A stretch of 64,000 nt of DNA from the NCBI RefSeq assembly GCF_000275825.1, contig NZ_JH719942.1, positions 1,552,575-1,616,574 on the forward strand, in the 5' to 3' direction. Under the pieces are notes generated by a model. The model worked only from the letters and a program-made list of their open reading frames with translations. It had not been told where the DNA came from and made no database searches. Position numbers and translations under genes: made by a program. This DNA is from Saprospira grandis DSM 2844. GTDB taxonomy: Bacteria > Bacteroidota > Bacteroidia > Chitinophagales > Saprospiraceae. Numbering within the stretch: position 1 is the first letter of the stretch; the number at the start of each line of letters is the position of its first letter. Positions 16,925-23,800 of this stretch are shown here, one piece after another.

Positions 16925-19231
16925 ATGAAACAATTGATTTCTTGGAGCCTAGCGCTCTTTATGCTCTTTAGTGCCGGCCAAAGCTGGGCACAGGGCATTA
17001 AATTCTCTGAAGGCCAATGGGCCGATATTCTGGCCAAGGCCAAAAAGGAAAAGAAAATGATATTTGTCGATGCCTATGCCGTTTGGTGTGGCCCCTGTAA
17101 ATGGATGGCCAAAAATAGCTTTCCCGATGAGGCCGTAGGCGAGCTCTTTAATGCCAAATTTATCAACTATAAATTTGATATGGAAAAGGGCGAAGGGCCC
17201 GAATTTGCCAAAACCCATAAGGTACAAGCCTACCCGACCCTGCTGTTTTTCTCTGCAGAAGGAGAGCTCGTTCATAAGGTCATGGGCGCCAAAGATGCCG
17301 AGGCTTTAGTAGAAGATGGCAAGGCGGCAATCGATCCCAAAAAGCAACTCTATACCTTGCAAAAGCAGTATCAATCTAAAAAGGGCTTGGGCAAAAGCGA
17401 AATGAAAAATTATTTGGACGCTTTGATGAATGGCGGCGATTATGCCGGCGCGCAGGAAGTGGCCCAAAAACAACTAGAAGAAGCAGAGGAAGTGAACTGG
17501 CCCCAAAAGGAATACTTTAGCCTCATTGAAGAGCTTTTTGCCGACCAAAGCAGCCCGATCTATGATAAGGTATTGGCCAAAAAGGCCGACTTTGTAAAAG
17601 CTTTGGGCGAAGAGAAAGTGAATGACTACCTCAAGGCTGGACTAGAGGCGGGCATGCGCAAAATTGCCCAAGAACAACAAGAAAAACCCTACCTCCTCTA
17701 TAAGGATCGGATTAAAAGCATTTTGAGCGAGAAAGAAGCAGCAGCCAGCATTTCACTCTTGGACCTACAGTATTATTTCCGTACCCCCAAACGCGATAAA
17801 TACCTACATGCCTACCTCAATGAGCATTGCGAAAATGCCCAAATGCTCAATAGCTACGCTTGGAGCTATTTTGAGCAAAAGGAAGAAGAAAAACTCTTGA
17901 GCATGGCCCATAGCTGGGCCAAAAAATCGGTGGCCCTAGCCCCTAGCTTTGCCAATACCGATACAGAGGCTAATCTCGCCTTTAAACTCAAGCGCTACGG
18001 AGAGGCCAAAAAAGCCGCCGAGAAATCTATTGCCCTAGGCAAGGAAAATGGCGATGATGTCAGCGAAACCGAGGCCCTGCTCAAAAAGATTGAAGAGAAA
18101 ATGCCCAAATCTGCCAACGGCATCAACTTCACCAAAGGAAGCTGGGAGGAAATCAAGGCCCTGGCCCTCAAAGAAAACAAAATGATCTTTGTGGATGCCT
18201 ATGCCGTTTGGTGCGGCCCCTGCAAATGGTTGAGCAAAAAGATATTTAGCCAACCGCAAGTAGGCCAACACTTCGAGGCCAACTATATTAGCTATAAATT
18301 TGATATGGAAAAAGGCGAGGGCCCTGCCTTTGCCGAAAAACATGGGGTGCAAGCCTACCCCACCCTCCTATTCTTCTCTGCCGATGGCGAGCTGCTTCAT
18401 AAAACAGTGGGTGCCCCCGATGCCCCACAGCTCCTTGCCGAAAGCCAGAAAGCCCTAGACCCCAACAAACAGCTCTTTAGCCTGAAAAAACGCTATGAAA
18501 AAGGCGACCGCCAGCCCGAATTTCTACGAAATTATATTAAGGCTCTAGACGCCGCCTATGAAAGCAATGTAGAGGAGACTAAGCTTTATCTCGGTCTTAT
18601 TCCAGAAGCCGAATGGAAGCAAAGCGAGCATTTTGAGATCATGATGCTTACTGAAGTGGGCTTTGAGCAAAAGTACTTTGACTATATTTTGGCCCACAAA
18701 GAAGCGTTTGTAGCAGAAAATGGCAAAGAAGCCGTTGAAGAATACATGAAGGGCGCCTTCATGAGCCAGATCCATTTGGTTGGAGAGGCCCAAAACGGCA
18801 AAGGCACTAAAAGCGAGGAGTATAAGCAGCTGGTCAAACAACTCAATACTACCCTTTCTAAGGATTTGGCCGATTATTATACCGCTATGCTCAATACCAT
18901 GATTTACAATGGGACCAAAAAAGAGTTTAAGTACCTGAATATCCTCTTGCTCGAACATTCTGATAACTGGCAGGAGCTTAATGAGGTGGCTTGGAGCTAC
19001 TTTCAGACAGAAAACAGCAAAAAGAAACTCAAAGCAGCCCTCAAATGGATCGATAAGTCTATTGAACTAGAGGAAAGCTACTATAATTTAGATACCAAAG
19101 CCAACTTGCTCCACAAATTGGGCAAGAAGAAAGAGGCCCTAGCCACTGCCGAAAAGGCCCTGGAATTGGCCAAGGCGCAAGCTGTGGAAGCCGAGGAAAC
19201 TAAGGCCTTGATTGAAAAAATTAAGGGCTAG
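16925..19231 (+). CDS. secreted protein with two thioredoxin domains
   Basis: The 768-residue protein has a signal peptide ending at SWAQG and two similar halves. Each half has a thioredoxin fold with a WCGPCK active site (residues 54-59 and 429-434), followed by a long helical region that looks like TPR repeats. VDAYAVWCGPCKW occurs in both halves. The fold is of the thioredoxin-like type with the cis-Pro segment QAYPTLLFFSA. Likely a periplasmic thiol-disulfide oxidoreductase or protein-folding factor (inference). The halves are offset by 1125 bases, indicating an internal duplication. It is followed by a terminator and a repeat that are duplicated with the next gene. Confidence 0.85.
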   Translation: MKQLISWSLALFMLFSAGQSWAQGIKFSEGQWADILAKAKKEKKMIFVDAYAVWCGPCKWMAKNSFPDEAVGELFNAKFINYKFDMEKGEGPEFAKTHKVQAYPTLLFFSAEGELVHKVMGAKDAEALVEDGKAAIDPKKQLYTLQKQYQSKKGLGKSEMKNYLDALMNGGDYAGAQEVAQKQLEEAEEVNWPQKEYFSLIEELFADQSSPIYDKVLAKKADFVKALGEEKVNDYLKAGLEAGMRKIAQEQQEKPYLLYKDRIKSILSEKEAAASISLLDLQYYFRTPKRDKYLHAYLNEHCENAQMLNSYAWSYFEQKEEEKLLSMAHSWAKKSVALAPSFANTDTEANLAFKLKRYGEAKKAAEKSIALGKENGDDVSETEALLKKIEEKMPKSANGINFTKGSWEEIKALALKENKMIFVDAYAVWCGPCKWLSKKIFSQPQVGQHFEANYISYKFDMEKGEGPAFAEKHGVQAYPTLLFFSADGELLHKTVGAPDAPQLLAESQKALDPNKQLFSLKKRYEKGDRQPEFLRNYIKALDAAYESNVEETKLYLGLIPEAEWKQSEHFEIMMLTEVGFEQKYFDYILAHKEAFVAENGKEAVEEYMKGAFMSQIHLVGEAQNGKGTKSEEYKQLVKQLNTTLSKDLADYYTAMLNTMIYNGTKKEFKYLNILLLEHSDNWQELNEVAWSYFQTENSKKKLKAALKWIDKSIELEESYYNLDTKANLLHKLGKKKEALATAEKALELAKAQAVEAEETKALIEKIKG

Positions 19232-19253
19232 ATCATCTGCCTTTTGATCTACT

Positions 19254-19289
19254 GAGCAGCTTCTCCATTATGGGAGAGCTGCTTTTTTT
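19254..19289 (+). terminator. terminator of the double-thioredoxin gene
   Basis: GCAGCTTCTCC and GGGAGAGCTGC form a hairpin with an ATTAT loop region followed by T7. An identical sequence lies 1546 bases downstream. Confidence 0.85.
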
Positions 19290-19308
19290 ATGTTTTTTCT
19301 GATGGTTT

Positions 19309-19455
19309 GGGGCTGCCCCGCCCTGCGGGCGGGTCGGGCTGTGTCGGGGCTCGCTGTTCGCTCGGCCCTGCGCTTTTTCGCTGCGCTCAAAAGCTGGGTC
19401 TGCGGCTTCGCCGCCCCCCTATCCATCCCTCAGCCTGCGGCGGCTCCGCCGCCTG
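19309..19455 (+). repeat. GC-rich multi-hairpin element, duplicated copy 1
   Basis: The order is GGGGCTGCCCCGCCC, a CCCGCCCTGCGGGCGGG hairpin, TCGGGCTGTGT, a core with CGCTGTTCGC replacing CGCAGGTCTGC, an AGCTTTTT-type long hairpin, GGGTCTG, a CGGCTTCGCCG hairpin, CCCCCC, ATCCATCCCTCAGCC and a GGCGGCTCCGCCGCC hairpin. It starts 78 bases after the stop codon. Confidence 0.88.
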
Positions 19456-19595
19456 CTTGACCTAGCTCTACTTTTGGGCAGTATGGACCAAACTGCTCCA
19501 ACAGCCTAGGTTTTTTATCTTTTTATACCCAATTTAAGCATGAAGTACCCCACTATAGATTATATATTACTCACTCCTTGATAATTACTCTTAAT

Positions 19596-20777
19596 ATGAA
19601 ACGATTACCCTTTTGGAGCTTAGCTCTCTTTATGCTTCTTACAACTGTCCCCAACTGGGCGCAGGTTATTCAGTTTGAAGAAGGCCAATGGGCCGATATT
19701 CTGGATCAGGCCCAAAAAGAAAAAAAGATGGTCTTTGTCGATGCCTATAGCGATTGTTGCGACTCCTGCAAATGGCTGAACAAAACTGTTTTTAGCCATC
19801 CTAAGGAAGGCAAAGATTTTAATGCCCATTTTATTAGCTATAAAGTAGATATAGCAAATACCAATGAACCCGCTTTTATTGAGAAAGCCGGGGACTGCAT
19901 CAACCCTAGCTTCTTGTTCTTTTCTGCCCATGGCGAATTGCTTCACAAAATAGTGGGTATTACCGACCTAAAGACACTGATTGCCGAAAGCCAGAAGGCC
20001 CTGGACCCCAACAAACAGCTCTTTAGCCTCAAAAAACGCTATGAAAAAGGCGACCGCCAAGCCGAATTTCTACGCAATTATATCTTAGCCCTAAATGCTG
20101 CCCATGAAGAGTGTAGCAATGAAGCCCATACCTACCTAGACCTTATTCCAGAGAAAGAATGGCTGCAAAACGAACATTTCGACATTATGATGCTGAGCAT
20201 ACGGGCTTTTGAGCAAAAGTACTTGGACTATGTTTTGGCCCACAAAGAAGAGTTTGTAGCAGAAAATGGCAAAGAAGCCGTCGAAGAGTATATGAAGGAC
20301 GCTCTACTCAATCAGATGCATATCATCGGAGAGGCCCAAAACGGCAAAGGCACTAAAAGCCAAGAGTATAAGCAGCTGGTCAAAAAGTTTAAGCAAAACC
20401 TCCCTAAGGACTTGAGCAATTACTATACAGATATGCTCAATATGATGATCCATGAGGGAACAGAAAAAGAGTTTAAGTATCTCAATATCATGCTGCTAGA
20501 ACATACTGATAGCTGGGAGGAGCTTAATGAAGCCGCTTGGGACGGTCTTTATGAAGAAAAAAATAAAAAACAACTCAAAGCAGCCCTCAAATGGATCGAT
20601 AAGTCTATTGAACTAGAGGAAAACTACTATAATTTAGATACCAAAGCCAATTTGCTCCATAAATTGGGCAAGAAGAAAGAGGCCCTAGCCACTGCCGAAA
20701 AGGCCCTGGAATTGGCCAAGGCGCAAGCTGTGGAAGCCGAGGAAACTAAGGCCTTGATTGAAAAAATTAAGGGCTAG
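19596..20777 (+). CDS. secreted thioredoxin-like protein with altered active site
   Basis: The 393-residue protein begins MKRLPFWSLALFML with a signal peptide ending about NWAQV. Its N-terminus resembles the N-terminus of the double-thioredoxin protein, and from about residue 140 to the end it is nearly identical to that protein's second half, at a constant offset of 1546 bases. The active site is changed from WCGPCK to CCDSCK: the Trp is lost, and the CxxC is kept with an additional Cys before it. The cis-Pro segment has also changed to INPSFLFFSA. The ATG at 19596 is used; a TTG at 19578 in the same frame is less likely. It may be a redox protein of altered specificity or decaying. Confidence 0.85.
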   Translation: MKRLPFWSLALFMLLTTVPNWAQVIQFEEGQWADILDQAQKEKKMVFVDAYSDCCDSCKWLNKTVFSHPKEGKDFNAHFISYKVDIANTNEPAFIEKAGDCINPSFLFFSAHGELLHKIVGITDLKTLIAESQKALDPNKQLFSLKKRYEKGDRQAEFLRNYILALNAAHEECSNEAHTYLDLIPEKEWLQNEHFDIMMLSIRAFEQKYLDYVLAHKEEFVAENGKEAVEEYMKDALLNQMHIIGEAQNGKGTKSQEYKQLVKKFKQNLPKDLSNYYTDMLNMMIHEGTEKEFKYLNIMLLEHTDSWEELNEAAWDGLYEEKNKKQLKAALKWIDKSIELEENYYNLDTKANLLHKLGKKKEALATAEKALELAKAQAVEAEETKALIEKIKG

Positions 20778-20799
20778 ATCATCTGCCTTTTGATCTACT

Positions 20800-20835
20800 G
20801 AGCAGCTTCTCCATTATGGGAGAGCTGCTTTTTTT
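20800..20835 (+). terminator. terminator, duplicate of that at 19254
   Basis: Same hairpin and T-tract as 19254-19289, at an offset of 1546 bases. Confidence 0.85.
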
Positions 20836-20854
20836 ATGTTTTTTCTGATGGTTT

Positions 20855-20999
20855 GGGGCTGCCCCGCCCTGCGGGCGGGTCGGGCTGTGTCGGGGCTCGC
20901 TGTTCGCTCGGCCCTGCGCTTTTTCGCTGCGCTCAAAAGCTGGGTCTGCGGCTTCGCCGCCCCCCTATCCATCCCTCAGCCGCGGGGCCTCCGGCCCTT
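20855..20999 (+). repeat. GC-rich multi-hairpin element, duplicated copy 2
   Basis: Identical to the copy at 19309 up to the CCCTCAGCC tail (about 20983). After that it diverges to a GCGGGGCCTCCGGCCC end hairpin in place of the earlier GGCGGCTCCGCCGCC. Confidence 0.88.
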
Positions 21000-21137
21000 T
21001 CTAGACGAATTTCTGCTTCATGCGCCTAGAGAGATGCTCTAGGCGCTTGTTGGTCCAAGGCGGCAGCTAAACGCTAGTTTAGCTAGCTGCGGATGATGCA
21101 AATACAGCCAAAACAGCCGCATCTTATTTATTTGCAG

Positions 21138-21465
21138 TTGCAGAATGGCTCTAAACGATGCCCGGAGCTAATCTGCAGTTGCAAAACAGCTCTAAACGAT
21201 GCCCGGAGCTAATTTGCAGTTGCAAAACAGCTCTGGCGTGACGCCAGCCTCAATCTGCATTTGCAAAACAGCTCTGGCGTGACGCCAGCCTCAATCTGCA
21301 TTTGCAAAACGCCTCTGGCGTGACGCCAGCCTCAATCTGCATTTGCAAAACGCCTCTGGCGTGACGCCAGCCTCAATCTGCATTTGCAAAACGCCTCTGG
21401 CGCCACGCCAGCCTCAATCTGCATTTGCAAAACGCCTCTGGCGCCACGCCAGAGCTAATCTGCAG
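21138..21465. repeat. tandem array of eight 41-bp units with internal palindromes
   Basis: Units begin at 21138, 21179, 21220, 21261, 21302, 21343, 21384 and 21425, and each starts TTGCA. Six units contain a CTGGCG..CGCCAG palindrome (CTGGCGTGACGCCAG or CTGGCGCCACGCCAG), and the junctions carry TGCATTTGCA or TGCAGTTGCA. The two leftmost units have CTCTAAACGATGCCCGGAGC instead. There are no unique spacers and no gene. A similar half-unit at 21466 (TTTACAAAT) looks like a degenerate end. Confidence 0.85.
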
Positions 21466-21765
21466 TTTACAAATCCCTCCGGGCGTATCTATAATCTCCT
21501 ATCTTTTTTTTCTGGACCGACCCTACTACAGTTTAGGGATAGGTGCTTAAAATCGAAATATGGAAGGCGCTTGTATTTTTGGGTCAAGAATCCTGCAGCC
21601 TAAAGGCCGCAGCCAATCCAAGGGGCCTTGAAATTTCTCGCCGCAGGAGCTTAAAAGCCCCTGCTTCATTGGAGATAGGCGAAGGCATTCGGTTTTCAGG
21701 TCCTGCGGCTTTTAAGCTGCAGGCCATGGGGCCGCTAAAAGCTTGCCTCGTTGTTCCGAAATTGG
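21466..21765. other. gene-free stretch rich in small hairpins
   Basis: There are several palindromes of about 20 bases with A/T centres, such as GCAGGAGCTTAAAAGCCCCTGC (around 21643) and CCTGCGGCTTTTAAGCTGCAGG (around 21701), plus CCTGCAGCCTAAAGGCCGCAG around 21591. No credible gene is seen; the open frames here run through repeats. Confidence 0.55.
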
Positions 21766-21935
21766 CTGCGGGTTTCAACCCGCAGGTCTATATATCCATC
21801 CTACAGGCCCGAAGGGCCGCAGGCCTAGCGATGTGCAGCAGTGGCCGTCAGGCCAGACCAAGCAGGCTTTGCCTGCGAAGGGCCGAGCGAATAGCGAGCT
21901 GCGAAACGTAGCGCCCGCCGAAGGCGGGAGGCCCC
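21766..21935 (-). repeat. GC-rich multi-hairpin element, inverted copy with long tail
   Basis: The tail end hairpin is CTGCGGGTTTCAACCCGCAG, followed by TATATATCCATCCTA, a GGCCCGAAGGGCC hairpin, GGCCTAGCGATGTG, CAGACC, a GCAGGCTTTGCCTGC hairpin, a core with CGAATAGCGAGC, a GCCCGCCGAAGGCGGG hairpin and a GGCCCC end at 21935, nine bases from the stop of the DMT gene. The tail module is the same as at 4885-4940. Confidence 0.85.
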
Positions 21936-21944
21936 AAAAAAACA

Positions 21945-22859
21945 CTAAACTACCTGCTCTTGTAATTTGGGTTTCCTCTTCTTATAAGAGATCAGGAAGA
22001 GGCCAGAGAAAATGAAGGCGGCAGAGATAAAAAGAGCGGGCCGCAGCTCGTCGGCAGCGAGGAGAATAGCGACCAAAGCGGCCAGTAGGGGCTGCAAATA
22101 GATATAGCTACTGACCACCGAGGCGGGCAGGCGTTGCAGGGCCCAAGCATTGAGCAGATAGGCCAGAAAAGTTACGCCAATGAGGACAAAAGCCAGCACC
22201 GCCCATATTTCTGCAGACAACTGACTGTAGGGAATGGCCAGTGCGCCGGGGCCGCCAAAGGGCAAAACATAAAAACAGCCAAACAGAAAGACCCATTTGA
22301 GCAGCGTAATAGCTTGATACTTTTGGGTGAGGGGTTTAATCATAATCAGATAAATCGAGTAGGCCACCGCATTGCCCCCGATCAACAAATTGCCCAGCAG
22401 GGGGTTTCTAGCCTTAAAGGCGGCAGAGCTGCCCGTATTGAGAATCAGGTAAGCAGCACCGATAACACCTAGAATAATTCCGATAATCTTCAGGCTATTG
22501 AGCTGCTCGCCGAGGAAGAACACCGAAAACAAAAGGACCACAATGGGGGCCGTCAGCATAATAAGTGAGGCGCTAATCGGGCTAGTCATTTCTAATCCCT
22601 TAAAAAAGAGTAATTGGTTGCAGGCCACCCCAAAAGCGGAGGCAATAGCTAGGCGGAGAATATCGGGCTTAGCGACCTTTTCCCTAAGCCAAAAGCTAGC
22701 GAACCAAAACAGCAGGCTAGCGGCCAGGACCCTAAGCATAATGAAAGCGGCGGGGGGAATTGGATCGGGCATAGCGATCTTGGCGATAGAATAGTTTGCG
22801 CCATACAAAAGGGCTACGGTAAAGAGAGCCAAATGGGCGGTGAGAAGGCGAGTAGGCAT
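21945..22859 (-). CDS. EamA/DMT-family transporter
   Basis: The 304-residue protein has ten predicted membrane helices in two EamA repeats. Typical segments are YGANYSIAKIAM near the N-terminus, MTSPISASLIMLTAPIVVLL at the end of the first repeat, and LPASVVSSYIYLQPLLAALV at the end of the second. DMT transporters export or import small metabolites such as amino acids or nucleosides; the substrate cannot be told. The ATG at 22859 is chosen; a TTG at 22895 would add 12 polar residues. Confidence 0.88.
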   Translation of the reverse strand: MPTRLLTAHLALFTVALLYGANYSIAKIAMPDPIPPAAFIMLRVLAASLLFWFASFWLREKVAKPDILRLAIASAFGVACNQLLFFKGLEMTSPISASLIMLTAPIVVLLFSVFFLGEQLNSLKIIGIILGVIGAAYLILNTGSSAAFKARNPLLGNLLIGGNAVAYSIYLIMIKPLTQKYQAITLLKWVFLFGCFYVLPFGGPGALAIPYSQLSAEIWAVLAFVLIGVTFLAYLLNAWALQRLPASVVSSYIYLQPLLAALVAILLAADELRPALFISAAFIFSGLFLISYKKRKPKLQEQVV

Positions 22860-22887
22860 AAACAAAGGTTTTGGATGCGGCAAAAAA

Positions 22888-22922
22888 TTGCGCAAAGCTA
22901 GATTTTTTTTCTGCTATCTTTG
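22888..22922 (+). promoter_or_regulatory. probable promoter of pssA
   Basis: TATCTTTG at 22915-22922 matches the -7 element, and TTG at 22888-22890 lies 24 bases upstream, slightly longer than the usual 17-23. It is 30 bases from the pssA start in the divergent region. Confidence 0.5.
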
Positions 22923-22952
22923 TCCTTCCTCTTCTTATCAAAATGTTAGTTT

Positions 22953-23699
22953 ATGTGGAGTAAAATCAAGCAACAAATTCCGAATTCGGTCACTTTATTG
23001 AATGCCTGGGCGGGGGCGGCGGCTATTATCAGTCTATTTTCTGGGCAATGGGAGGTTTTGCCCTACTGTCTCTTGCTCTCCCTAATTGCTGACTTTGGAG
23101 ATGGTTTATTGGCTCGTTTGCTCAAGGCCCAATCGCCATTGGGCAAAGAGCTAGACTCCTTGGCGGATCTGATTTCCTTTGGTTTTTTTCCGGCCGCCAT
23201 GCTTTATCAGCTCTTCATGCAAGCCTTGGGGCTGCCGGAGGGATTGCAATGGGGGCAGCGGGAAAGCTACCTGCTCTTATTGCCTTTTTTGTTGCTCTTA
23301 TTTTCGGCCCTGCGTTTGGCCAAATTCAATACGGATAGTCGGCAATCGGAAAGCTTTATTGGTTTGAACACCCCGGCCACCACCCTCTTTGTCTTCGGTT
23401 ACTTTTGGACCGTACAGCAGCAGCTCTATGGATTGGAGCAATACCTACTTTGGCCCCCCTTGCTCTATGGCTTGTTGGCCTTGCTTTGCTACCTCCTCAT
23501 TGCAGAGATTCCCTTGCTCAGCTTCAAGTTTAAGTCTTTGGCTTGGCGGCCCAACCGTTGGCGTTTTCTGCTCATCTTGGGTCTTTTGCCATTACTCATC
23601 TTTTTGCCCTTGGGCTTGGCCCTGCCTGCGGGGATTCTGCTCTACTTGTTGTTGTCGGTGGTGGCTATTGGGGTTGGGGATTTGCGTTTGGGGGAGTAG
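22953..23699 (+). CDS. pssA: CDP-diacylglycerol-serine O-phosphatidyltransferase
   Basis: The 248-residue membrane enzyme makes phosphatidylserine from CDP-diacylglycerol and serine, the precursor of phosphatidylethanolamine. The CDP-alcohol phosphotransferase signature is complete: DFGDGLLARLL, then G and DSLAD (the DG-x2-AR-x8-G-x3-D-x3-D pattern) about residues 47-70. Seven or eight membrane helices follow. The N-terminal IPNSVTLLNAWAGAAA is typical of PssA, which supports serine rather than glycerol phosphate as acceptor. Confidence 0.9.
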   Translation: MWSKIKQQIPNSVTLLNAWAGAAAIISLFSGQWEVLPYCLLLSLIADFGDGLLARLLKAQSPLGKELDSLADLISFGFFPAAMLYQLFMQALGLPEGLQWGQRESYLLLLPFLLLLFSALRLAKFNTDSRQSESFIGLNTPATTLFVFGYFWTVQQQLYGLEQYLLWPPLLYGLLALLCYLLIAEIPLLSFKFKSLAWRPNRWRFLLILGLLPLLIFLPLGLALPAGILLYLLLSVVAIGVGDLRLGE

Positions 23700-23730
23700 G
23701 GCTGTGAAGGTAGGTAGGTTTTTAAACATA

Positions 23731-23761
23731 AATGCTCCGCAAGTTTAGTTGTCGGAGCATT
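23731..23761 (+). terminator. probable terminator after pssA
   Basis: AATGCTCCG and CGGAGCATT form a 9-bp stem with a 13-base loop. The following T-tract is weak (CCTATTT). Confidence 0.6.
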
Positions 23762-23800
23762 CCTATTTGGTTATCTTGAAAGCCTAAATAAAAGACCAAA

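Noticed and set aside
21138-21465. Possible CRISPR array
   Set aside because: The spacing is exact, but the whole 41-base unit repeats, there are no unique spacers and no cas genes are nearby.
21343-21911. Open frames in the 41-bp array and hairpin region
   Set aside because: The peptides mirror the DNA repeats, and there is no signal or family resemblance.
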